Assembly: GCF_900044055.2 (NCBI RefSeq)
Contig: NZ_FCOX02000047.1
Span: forward strand, 1-58,773
Source: Caballeronia calidae
Lineage (GTDB): Bacteria; Pseudomonadota; Gammaproteobacteria; Burkholderiales; Burkholderiaceae
DNA: 58,773 nucleotides
Direction of reading: 5' to 3'
Made by a program: the position numbers and the translations under genes. This document shows, piece after piece, positions 43,841-51,815 of this stretch; the stretch's first letter is position 1; every line of letters starts with the position of its first letter. The notes under the pieces were generated by a model. That model was not told the origin of the DNA. It made no database searches and worked only from the letters and a program-made list of their open reading frames with translations.

Positions 43841-44929
43841 TTATTCATTGTTGGCCCCCGCAGGCGAGCCGCCGCGCAAGTTGCCCGGAGAATGCGCGCG
43901 CGATGCCGCCGCGGGCGGACGCAGCTCGAGGCCGAGCGCGCGCTTGACCATGCGCTTGGCCTGGAACACGCGGCGATCGACGACGATCTTTCTTTGAAAG
44001 CGCAACTCCTTCGGCGTGTCGTTGCGATGCGCGGCGAAGTCGCGATAGCGCGCGGCGGTCGCCTCGATCGTTCTCATCGACTCGGCGAATGCGCGGGCAT
44101 CGACGCGCGCGGCCTGATAGCACGCATACGAGAAGACCTTGTGGAACATCGCGAGCCAGAAAGGATCGAGCGGCCCGCCGTTGCAACGCTCCATGGTTTC
44201 GTCGGCGCAGATCGCGAGCGACGTCACCGTGTACGGCGTCGCCTTCGTGGTGATGCTGCCTGCGCGCCGGCGATAGAAGTAGAGATCGTCGGCGAGACGG
44301 TAGAGCGACTTCGCGCGCGCATAGACGAGCGGAATCGCGGCGGCGTCTTCGTAGACGCGGCCCGACGGAAACTCGATGCCGTCCCAGAGATGGCGCCGGT
44401 AGACGCGCGCGACCGGGAACACCTGATACACGCGCGCGAAATCGAGCAGCGCGTCGAGGTCGCAGGGACGATGGCCTTGCGTGTCCGGATCGATCAGCGT
44501 GACCTTGTCGATCACCTTGCCGGTCGAATTGATGATGCCCACGTTGAACTCGATGATGTCGGCCGCGCTCGCGTCGAGCAGCGGCATGATCTTCGTGGTG
44601 AAATCCGCCGACCAGACGTCGTCGGAATCGAGAAAGCCGATATAGGGCGATGTCGCTTCGGCGATCGCCCGATTGCGCGCGGCCGAGACGCCGCGGTTCT
44701 CCTGATGGATCACGCGGATCGTGCGGCCGCGCTCGGTGCGCTGCACGTCGAGGATGCGTTCGAGCGTGCGGTCGGTCGAGCCGTCGTCGATGACGATGAG
44801 CTCGATCTCGTCGGAGCGCGGCTGCGAAAGCGCGGAGTTCAGCGACGCGGCGATGTATTGCTCCACGTTGTACGCGGGGATGACCACCGATAGCAATGTC
44901 GTGGGGTTGCCGTTGCGGACGCGTGTCAT
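43841..44929 (-). CDS. Glycosyltransferase family 2
   Basis: This 362-aa GT-A enzyme has TLLSVVIPAYNVEQYIAAS, IDDGSTDRT and the DXD-type metal site FLDSDDVW (D101-D104). GRVYEDAAAIPLVYARA carries the ED of the acceptor side. It transfers a sugar from an NDP donor in the polysaccharide pathway. It is the first gene of the minus-strand locus and is followed by the DMFase-like gene after 23 bp. Confidence 0.9.
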   Translation of the reverse strand: MTRVRNGNPTTLLSVVIPAYNVEQYIAASLNSALSQPRSDEIELIVIDDGSTDRTLERILDVQRTERGRTIRVIHQENRGVSAARNRAIAEATSPYIGFLDSDDVWSADFTTKIMPLLDASAADIIEFNVGIINSTGKVIDKVTLIDPDTQGHRPCDLDALLDFARVYQVFPVARVYRRHLWDGIEFPSGRVYEDAAAIPLVYARAKSLYRLADDLYFYRRRAGSITTKATPYTVTSLAICADETMERCNGGPLDPFWLAMFHKVFSYACYQAARVDARAFAESMRTIEATAARYRDFAAHRNDTPKELRFQRKIVVDRRVFQAKRMVKRALGLELRPPAAASRAHSPGNLRGGSPAGANNE

Positions 44930-45602
44930 AGTGCTCGTTCACCGGTTAGAGTTTGAATCGAAAGCCACCGTTGGCCGAGGCTGTTCATGCGTTCCGGATA
45001 TCCAATGCGATGAACTCCAGACTGAAATGCTATAGATAGATAGCCTTATTCCCGAAAGGTTCGACTAGGCGCATAAATACCTGAACTGCGCGTATTGTCC
45101 CGGTCGTGCAACGAAATATCCGCGTCAAGAGAAAAATAAAATCGATGACGCGCACTCCTTTGAAAAATCTCATTGCCGGCGACGAGGCACGGCGCCGCGC
45201 CCAGCTTGGCTGTAGAGCAATGCGAATTCCCGGAGCGGTGTATCATCTGTAAAAAACGTAACGAGAGTTTAAAAAGGCTGCAGCGCGGGGGATATTCAGA
45301 AATCGAATTAATAGCATTCCGATATTTTCTTGGACTGGATAGCTTTAGTGAAAATGGCTCGCATGCCAGGGACCAACTAAATAGCGGGCGCGCATAGCGA
45401 AGTCCGATAGGCCGGAACGCATGGCGCGCACGCCGCTTGCTACCAGCGGCGCGAACGGGAGACGGTGCACCCTGCTGCCGCATGCGCGTCAGGCGCTCAC
45501 ATATAATGAGTCGCGAGGGTTCATCCGCCATGGCAGTGCAGTCGGCACATCCGCTTTCCGCGACATCAACCGCAACACCGTTACACGCAAGGACCCATAA
45601 CC
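44930..45602. other. Long intergenic region between the divergent GT2 and sensor kinase genes
   Basis: This 673-bp stretch has an AT-rich core (about 45030-45380). It holds site 3 of the TGGC-N6-GCCA palindrome and must contain promoters for both directions. Short open frames on both strands show no protein-like composition, and I reject them as genes. Confidence 0.55.
45355..45368 (-). promoter_or_regulatory. Palindrome TGGC-N6-GCCA, site 3 of 3
   Basis: TGGCTCGCATGCCA lies 426 bp upstream of the GT2 start. Minus-strand reading is TGGC-ATGCGA-GCCAT followed by TTT, like site 1. Confidence 0.42.
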
Positions 45603-46724
45603 GTGACAACGTCTTTTTCCAGTGCGGTCGAGCCCGAGGGCGACGAGTCCTCCGATTCAGCCGTGGCAGGAAACGACGGCGTGCTGGTGCTCGACGCCGC
45701 TCAGCGCTGCCTCTCGGCCGACGCCGTCTTGGCTCATCTCTTCGATCTCGATCCTGCCGCGCTGAATGGCCGCGCGCTCGCCGATACCCCGTTGCCGCGG
45801 CCGCTCGCCGCCGTGCTCGCCGAAGCCGCCGATGCCGCGCTCGCGGGCAACGGCACGCGCCGCGCGCACGTGTCCATCGGCGAGGACGACGCGACGCGCG
45901 CCTTCTCGATCATCGCGCTGCCGGGTGCGGATTGCGTCACGCTGATCGTGTCGCCGTCGGCGGGATCGGACACGGGTCACGACGCCGCTGACCGCGTCGC
46001 GCATCTGCGTGCCGAGGCTGCGCTCTTCATGCGCGATCACGTGCTGTCGGTCGTGTCGCACGATCTGCGCGGCCCGCTGAACGCGATCCACAGCTGGGGC
46101 TATGTGCTCGAACGCAAGGTCGACGCCAACGATCCCGCCGCGCAGCGCGCGCTCGCGGGCATCCGCTCGGGCGTCGAGCAGCAGGTGAAGCTGATCGAGC
46201 AATCCGTCGATACGACGCGCGCCGAAACCAAGGCGCTGTCGGTCGCGCTCGCGCCGGTCGCGCTGCGTCCGCTGCTGGAGCGCAGCGCGGTGCTCGCGCG
46301 TGCCAGCGTCGCGCGGGCTCGCGGCGTGACGATCGAGATCGACTCGCCGCTCGCGGAAGAGCAGGTGGAAGGCGATGCGGAGCGCCTGTTGCAGGCACTC
46401 TGGCTCATGCTCGCGTTCGCCGCGGAAGCGAGCCCGGCGGGGTCGTCGGTGCGCGCATCGAGCAATATCGAAGGGAGCATGTGGCGCACCGATGTGCGCT
46501 TCACCGCGTCGGCCGATGCGCTCAACGATGCGGCATCGCCGCATGTGCTCGAAGCGTTCGCGCGACGTCAGGCGCTGGAACCGCGCGAAGGCGGGCGTAT
46601 CGCGTGGGGCCTCGCGCTGTGCAAGCGCGTGTCGGAGGCGCATGGCGGTGGCTTCGAGCAGACCGATATCGCCGATCAGGCGGAGGTCACGCTGTCGGTG
46701 CGCGTGCCGGTCGCGGGAATGTAA
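45603..46724 (+). CDS. Sensor histidine kinase-like protein with degenerate ATPase domain
   Basis: This 373-aa soluble protein has a PAS-like N-terminal region (about 25-115), a HisKA domain with an intact H box VVSHDLRGPLN (H153) and a C-terminal HATPase-like region. The N box is altered (ERLLQALWLMLAFAAEAS, no NLLxNAxK) and no clear DxGxG is seen; only a G2-like GRIAWGLALCKRVSEAHGG remains. It may therefore be a pseudokinase, phosphatase or dimerisation partner. No transmembrane helix or response regulator is present. The start is GTG with AAGGA about 10 nt upstream. It is divergent from the polysaccharide locus and might modulate it. Confidence 0.75.
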   Translation: MTTSFSSAVEPEGDESSDSAVAGNDGVLVLDAAQRCLSADAVLAHLFDLDPAALNGRALADTPLPRPLAAVLAEAADAALAGNGTRRAHVSIGEDDATRAFSIIALPGADCVTLIVSPSAGSDTGHDAADRVAHLRAEAALFMRDHVLSVVSHDLRGPLNAIHSWGYVLERKVDANDPAAQRALAGIRSGVEQQVKLIEQSVDTTRAETKALSVALAPVALRPLLERSAVLARASVARARGVTIEIDSPLAEEQVEGDAERLLQALWLMLAFAAEASPAGSSVRASSNIEGSMWRTDVRFTASADALNDAASPHVLEAFARRQALEPREGGRIAWGLALCKRVSEAHGGGFEQTDIADQAEVTLSVRVPVAGM

Positions 46725-46785
46725 TTTGACTTTCGATTTCCTGTCGCCTCTATACTGACGCTTTCCATTTCCGAAGAGAGTTGCT

Positions 46786-48150
46786 TTGGCTCAGGTTGTC
46801 GCGCTGATCGGCGCATTGTTGCTCGTCGCGTTGAATGGCTTCTTCGTCGCGGCGGAGTTCGGGCTCGTCAAGCTGCGGCCCACGCGCGTCAAGGCGATCG
46901 CGCGCACCAACGGCCTGCCGGGCCGTCTGCTCGCGAAGGTGCACGGGCAGCTCGACGCCTATCTTTCCGCGTGCCAGCTCGGAATCACGCTGGCATCGCT
47001 CGGGCTCGGCTGGATCGGCGAGCCGGCATTCGCCACGTTGCTGCATCCGCTTTTCACGCTCTTCGGCGTGGAATCCGAGAAGCTGATCGACTCGATCTCG
47101 CTCTTCTTCGCGTTCTCGGTCATTTCGTTCCTGCATATCGTCGTCGGCGAGCTGGCGCCGAAGTCGTGGGCCATCCGCCGCGCGGAGCAGGTGGGCCTAT
47201 GGCTCGCCACGCCGCTCTACGGCTTTTACTGGCTGATGTATCCGTTCATCTGGGTGCTGAACTCGAGCGCGAACTTCGTGCTGCGGCTCTTCGGCATGTC
47301 GGGGGATCATGGCCACGACGCGCATTACTCCACCGATGAGCTCAAGCTGATCCTGCGCGGACGGCGCCACGGCGGTGCGTCTTCGTACAACGAGGACGAG
47401 TGGAACACCATCGCGCATTCGCTCGATTTCAGCCGCATGACGGTGTCGGACCTGATGCGTCCGGCGCACGAGCTGGTCGGCCTGCGCAATGATCTGCCGA
47501 TGCGCGACAACCTCGCTGTGATCTCGCGGCATCGCTTCTCGCGCTATCCGCTGTTCGCCGATGCATCGGGCGAGCGCGTGATCGGCATGATCCATCTGAA
47601 GGACCTGCTGCTCGCGGGCGATGGCGGCGGGCGCGGCTTCAACTTCAGCCTCTCGAAGGATGCCACGGAGAAGATCGACAAGCTTTCTCGGCATGTGCGG
47701 CCGGTGCAGTATGTGGCGCCGAATCTGTCGGCGCTCGAATTGTTCCGACGCTTTCGCAAGGGCGCGCCGCATCTCGCGATCGTGGGGCGCAAGGGCGCGA
47801 AGCCTATTGGCTTCATCACGCTCGATAACCTGCTTGGCGCGCTCGTCGGGCAGATTCACGACGAGTTCCGTCAGGGCGATGCGGACTGGTCGCGGATGGA
47901 CGACGGCACGTTGATGGGCAAGGGGAGCTTGCCGGTCGTTTCGCTGGAGCGGGCGCTCGGGATCGATATCGATGAAGGACGAGCGGAGTCGGTCGGCGGA
48001 CTCGTCATCAATGCGCTCGGGGATCTGCCCAGCGAAGGGCAGCGCGTCGAGTTCGATCGGTTCGATATCGTGGTCAAGAAGATGAAGGGGCCGAGGATTG
48101 TGTTGGTGAGGGTTTATCCCCGGGAGGAGGCGCTTGAGGAAGCGGAATGA
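46786..48150 (+). CDS. CorC/HlyC-family CBS-domain membrane protein (CNNM/DUF21)
   Basis: This 454-aa protein has a DUF21 membrane domain of about four helices (VALIGALLLVALNGFFVAAE, then ISLFFAFSVISFLHIVVGEL) and two CBS domains at about 210-340 (RMTVSDLMRPAHELVGLRN). A C-terminal CorC_HlyC domain follows (DGTLMGKGSLPVVSLERALG). The family is linked to Mg/Co efflux and haemolysin-like proteins. The start is TTG 46786, directly after GAAGAGAG. It ends 23 bp from the large repeat element. Confidence 0.9.
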   Translation: MAQVVALIGALLLVALNGFFVAAEFGLVKLRPTRVKAIARTNGLPGRLLAKVHGQLDAYLSACQLGITLASLGLGWIGEPAFATLLHPLFTLFGVESEKLIDSISLFFAFSVISFLHIVVGELAPKSWAIRRAEQVGLWLATPLYGFYWLMYPFIWVLNSSANFVLRLFGMSGDHGHDAHYSTDELKLILRGRRHGGASSYNEDEWNTIAHSLDFSRMTVSDLMRPAHELVGLRNDLPMRDNLAVISRHRFSRYPLFADASGERVIGMIHLKDLLLAGDGGGRGFNFSLSKDATEKIDKLSRHVRPVQYVAPNLSALELFRRFRKGAPHLAIVGRKGAKPIGFITLDNLLGALVGQIHDEFRQGDADWSRMDDGTLMGKGSLPVVSLERALGIDIDEGRAESVGGLVINALGDLPSEGQRVEFDRFDIVVKKMKGPRIVLVRVYPREEALEEAE

Positions 48151-48173
48151 CCTTTTTTTCTTCTTCTTGCTCG

Positions 48174-48826
48174 TGGGCTTCTATGGATTTCCTGTTTTCG
48201 CGTCGGTCTATTAGCGTTGCCCCTATGCGGGGCGGCAGTCACTTTCTTTGCTGCTGCAAAGAAAGTAACCAAAGAAACAGCTATCCCCAGCCTAAGCACT
48301 TCATGCCGGCCGCGGCACAGAAGATAGCACGTGGTCCGGCAGTAGCGAGTGCCCTCATAGGCCTTACCGGGCTTGGATCGCGCACGGTCTGTCACATCGC
48401 GCCGCTCAACTGACTGGTAAGGCGCCAAATAGCTCCGGCCCGCTACGCGGCCGACCGGTCCATCGGGTCGGCACACACTTCCTTGCTAACGCTTCTATCT
48501 CACTGCATACGCCGCAGGTTGGTTTCCGTTGCATACCCAACGGCAGCGCGTAGCGCTGTGCCGGAGCTATTTGGTGCTGAACCAGCGCCCTCAAGGTTCT
48601 AGCTTGTCAGACCGTGCGCGGTCCAAGCCCGGTATGGCCTATGAGGGCACTCGCTACTGCCGGACCACGAGAGTGCTTCTGTGCCGGGGCCGGCTGGAAG
48701 TACTTTGGATGGGGATAGCTGTTTCTTTGGTTACTTTCTTTGCAGCAGCAAAGAAAGTGACTGCCGCCCCGCACAGGGGCAACGCTAATAGACCGACACG
48801 AATACAGGCAGTCCATAGATAGAAGC
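48174..48826. repeat. Long-inverted-repeat element, complete copy (about 650 bp)
   Basis: The two halves are inverted copies of each other. The left arm begins GGGCTTCTATGGATTTCCTG, and the right arm ends with the reverse of it. Each arm holds an inner hairpin ACTTTCTTTGC-TGCT-GCAAAGAAAGT (48241-48266; in the right arm 48733-48758 with loop AGCA) beside a GCCCC/GGGGC stem. The arms converge on GCCGGAGCTATTTGG (48560-48574) and its perfect complement at 48425-48439. The central roughly 120 bp are not repeated internally. A second copy starts at 58325. Hairpins with this ACTTTCTTTGC core are, from memory, common in Paraburkholderia-type genomes. No transposase or genuine gene is inside. It lies between the convergent corC-like and treY genes. 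Confidence 0.88.
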
Positions 48827-48851
48827 ACAAGCAGATCAAACGAACCAACCA

Positions 48852-51815
48852 TCAAACCCCGGCCCTCGGCACACCTTCCTCAACAAGCAAAGCCACCGGC
48901 ATAACCCCCAACGCATCGCGAATAAAGAGCCGCTCCCCTTCGGCCTTAGGCGCATTGGGACTCACCCAATCGAACAACGCGCGAGAATGCAACGCCTCGG
49001 GCAACAAGATAGCCGTATCGCCCCACCGCGAGGGCTCGACGAGCGGCACATCGTGCCCAGCGTCCATCAACGGCCCCGCGAGCCGCGTCGCGATCACGAT
49101 CGCATACGCGCTCCCCGCATGCCGCGCATACGCGATCACATTTCCCGCATGCTCGCCTTGCACGTCGAGCGGCACATACTCGCCCTGCGCAAACAACGAC
49201 TCGCAATGCTTGCGCAAAGCCAAAGCCCGCCGCACGAGCGCCAGCTTCACCCGCCCGTCGCGCCAGTTCGACAACTGCTCCGACGGCGGTCCTTTCTCTT
49301 CCACTTCAGCAAGCCACGCGCGTCGCAACTCATAATCGACAGGCCGACGATTGTCGGGATCCACAAGACTGAAATCCCACAACTCCGTGCCCTGATACAG
49401 ATCCGGCACGCCCGGCGATGTGAGCCGCAATAACGTCTGCTGAAAGCTATTGATCGCACCGACCGGCCCGATGCGCGCGACGAATGCCGATAACGCCTGC
49501 AGAAAGCCATTGCGCCGCTGCGGCGCGACGATATCGAACAGAAAATCCTTGCACGCATTCTCGTAGGCTTCGTCGGGCGCGAACCAGCTCGTGCGCAGCT
49601 TCGCCTCGCGCAATGCCTTCAGTTGCCATTGCGCCACACGCTCGGCGAGCGCGTGAACGCCCGCCTCGTCATCGGGCGCGAGCGTCGGCGGCCAGCATCC
49701 GACGAGCGTCTGATAAAGCATCGCCTCAGCGGCCGGTCCCGGCGCCCACTCGTTGATATCGCTCGTTTCACCGTGTCCGCCGCTCGGGCCGCGTCTTAGC
49801 GGCGTGTTCAATGTGGACCATTGCCTGAGCGTCGTGGCCCACTCGTCGGGAATCTCGCTCAACGCCGCGATGCGCGCGCGCACGTCTTCTCCGCGCTTGT
49901 GATCGTGCGTCGCGGTGCAGAGCATCGCGTGCGGGAAGGTGTGAAAGCGTTCGCGATTGCACGCGTGAAATTCATCGACGGACAAGGCGAACTCGCCCGG
50001 GTCCGCGCCGACTTCATTGCGCGAAATAAGCCGTCCATAGCGATAGCACGCCGTATCTTCGACGGCCTTCGCCGCGACCGGCGACGTCAGTTGCGAGAAC
50101 AGCGTCTGCGCCGCGCGACGCTGCGAGCCGCTCGACGACGGCGGGTTCTGAGCCGCCTGCGCCTGATTGCGGTCGCGCTCGCGATTGCGCTCGGCGGCGC
50201 GATCCCGGCCGCGTTCCGCACGTTCACCACGTTCGCCGCGGTCTCCACGTTCGCCGCGCTCGAGCTGCGGCAATTCATCCGGCAGCTTGCCGCCGAGCCA
50301 TTGCGCGACCTGATCCAGCACGACATGATCCGCCCGCGCGAGCGCCGCGCGCGCGGCCTCGAGCGCCTGCGAGAAGAAGCGCTCGTCCTCGGGACTGCGC
50401 ACGCCGCCCACCGGATACACGCGATACACCGGAAACTGCACGACCAGCTCCGCGACCACGCGCCTGATCGACGTGAACGTGAAGTCGCGCGTGGTCTGCG
50501 CATCGCGCGCGATGCGATGCAGCGCACGCGTCACGCGATCCAGTTCCGCCGAGAGATTCTCCGCGAGTATCTTGCGGCGCGCGGCGAGGGCTTCATCAGC
50601 GAAACATGCGCTCTTGCCCGTGATCTCGGCCCACAGCGCGGCGAGCGGCTCGGCGCCCGCCGGATCATGCAGCAGCGCGCCGACATCGTTCATGAAGTCG
50701 TAGCCGGTCGTGCCGTCGACCTGCCAGTCGCGCCGCAAGGGCTCGCCGCGCGCAAGAATCTTCTCGACGACGAAATACGTGCGCCCATTGCCGTGCCGCA
50801 ACGCCTCGGGCCGCTCCGCCGACAATTCTTCCAGCCGCGCGCGCAAGCGCTGGCAATATTCACGCGGCTCGGCGAGCCCATCGACGTGATCGACTCTCAC
50901 GCCGTCGATCAGGCCTTCGGTGAACAGCCTGAAGATCAGCGCATGCGATGCCTCGAACACTTCGGGCCGCTCCACGCGCACGCCGCCGAGCGTGCTCACG
51001 TCGAAGAAGCGCCGCCAGTTCACTTCGTCCGCGGCGGTGCGCCACCATGCGAGCCGGTAATGCTGCCGCTCCAGCAGTCGATGCAGCCGGTCGCGGCCAG
51101 CGGGCGTATCGGGCGAATGCGCGGCGAGGATCGCCTCGATCGCGGCCTGGCCGCCTTCGGTGCGCGCGATGGTGACGAGCGCGGTACGCGCATCGGCGGC
51201 GCGCGGCTGATCGGCGGGCTGCGTCGTCAGTCCGGCGAAACGTTGCGCAAGCTCGGGCGCTTCCTGAAACACGGCGGGGTAATCGACGGGGCACACCGGA
51301 AACGCATGCGAGTAATACTCGATGACGAAACGCCCTTCGTCCGCACGATACGCGAGCCTGATCTTGCCGCCCTGCAACTCGTCGCCATAGGCGGCGCCGA
51401 GAAACGGCGCGAGCACCTTGCCGCGCAGCGCGGGATCGGGCGAATGCCAGTCGACATCGAAGAAGCGCGCATGGGCCGCGTGGCGTCCCCATTCGAGAAT
51501 GTCCTGCCACCACGCGTTCTCCGATCCGCCGACGCCCATGTGATTCGGCACGATATCGGCGATGAACCCCATTTCATGCGCGCGCAGCTTCTCGACGAAG
51601 CGCCGCAGGCCATCCTCGCCGCCCAGTTCGGGGTCGACCTTCGTGTAGTCCACGACGTCATAGCCGTGCGTGGAGCCGGCGGTCGCGGTCGTGATCGGCG
51701 ACGCATACACGTGGCTCACGCCGAGCAGCGCGAAGTAGTCGACGTGCGCGGCGGCATCGTCGAACGTGAAGCCCTTGTGAAGCTGAAGCCTGAGCGTGGA
51801 ACGCGGTACGGTCAT
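48852..51815 (-). CDS. treY: Maltooligosyl trehalose synthase
   Basis: This 987-aa GH13 enzyme converts the reducing-end alpha-1,4 link of maltooligosaccharides to alpha,alpha-1,1. It opens STLRLQLHKGFTFDDA. The catalytic motifs are GVRVDHVDGL (about 305) and FVVEKIL (about 350), and VEDTACYRYGRLISRNEVG follows further on. It is longer than most family members because of a roughly 50-residue Arg/Glu/Gly-rich insert (about residues 518-568) just before the conserved SQLTSPVAAKAVEDTA block. Its start overlaps the malQ stop by 4 nt. With TreZ it makes trehalose, an osmoprotectant. Confidence 0.95.
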   Translation of the reverse strand: MTVPRSTLRLQLHKGFTFDDAAAHVDYFALLGVSHVYASPITTATAGSTHGYDVVDYTKVDPELGGEDGLRRFVEKLRAHEMGFIADIVPNHMGVGGSENAWWQDILEWGRHAAHARFFDVDWHSPDPALRGKVLAPFLGAAYGDELQGGKIRLAYRADEGRFVIEYYSHAFPVCPVDYPAVFQEAPELAQRFAGLTTQPADQPRAADARTALVTIARTEGGQAAIEAILAAHSPDTPAGRDRLHRLLERQHYRLAWWRTAADEVNWRRFFDVSTLGGVRVERPEVFEASHALIFRLFTEGLIDGVRVDHVDGLAEPREYCQRLRARLEELSAERPEALRHGNGRTYFVVEKILARGEPLRRDWQVDGTTGYDFMNDVGALLHDPAGAEPLAALWAEITGKSACFADEALAARRKILAENLSAELDRVTRALHRIARDAQTTRDFTFTSIRRVVAELVVQFPVYRVYPVGGVRSPEDERFFSQALEAARAALARADHVVLDQVAQWLGGKLPDELPQLERGERGDRGERGERAERGRDRAAERNRERDRNQAQAAQNPPSSSGSQRRAAQTLFSQLTSPVAAKAVEDTACYRYGRLISRNEVGADPGEFALSVDEFHACNRERFHTFPHAMLCTATHDHKRGEDVRARIAALSEIPDEWATTLRQWSTLNTPLRRGPSGGHGETSDINEWAPGPAAEAMLYQTLVGCWPPTLAPDDEAGVHALAERVAQWQLKALREAKLRTSWFAPDEAYENACKDFLFDIVAPQRRNGFLQALSAFVARIGPVGAINSFQQTLLRLTSPGVPDLYQGTELWDFSLVDPDNRRPVDYELRRAWLAEVEEKGPPSEQLSNWRDGRVKLALVRRALALRKHCESLFAQGEYVPLDVQGEHAGNVIAYARHAGSAYAIVIATRLAGPLMDAGHDVPLVEPSRWGDTAILLPEALHSRALFDWVSPNAPKAEGERLFIRDALGVMPVALLVEEGVPRAGV
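50110..50262 (-). repeat. Low-complexity RGE/RD-rich insert inside treY
   Basis: Imperfect short repeats of a CGTTCGCCGCG-like unit encode GERGDRGERGERAERG and AAERNRERDRNQAQAAQ, then a Ser/Gly stretch. The pattern suggests replication slippage. The reading frame stays open, so the insert is probably an exposed flexible loop. Confidence 0.7.

Noticed and set aside
45046..45609. 187-codon minus-strand frame in the GT2-kinase intergenic region
   Set aside because: The composition is not protein-like, there is no motif, and it runs into the kinase start. The AT-rich part looks like promoter DNA.
48529..48848. Similar short proteins in both repeat copies (CLYSCRS- and AKKVTAAPHRGNANRP-type peptides)
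   Set aside because: They are conserved only because the DNA repeat is conserved. The same DNA is open on both strands and in several frames, so these are not genes.
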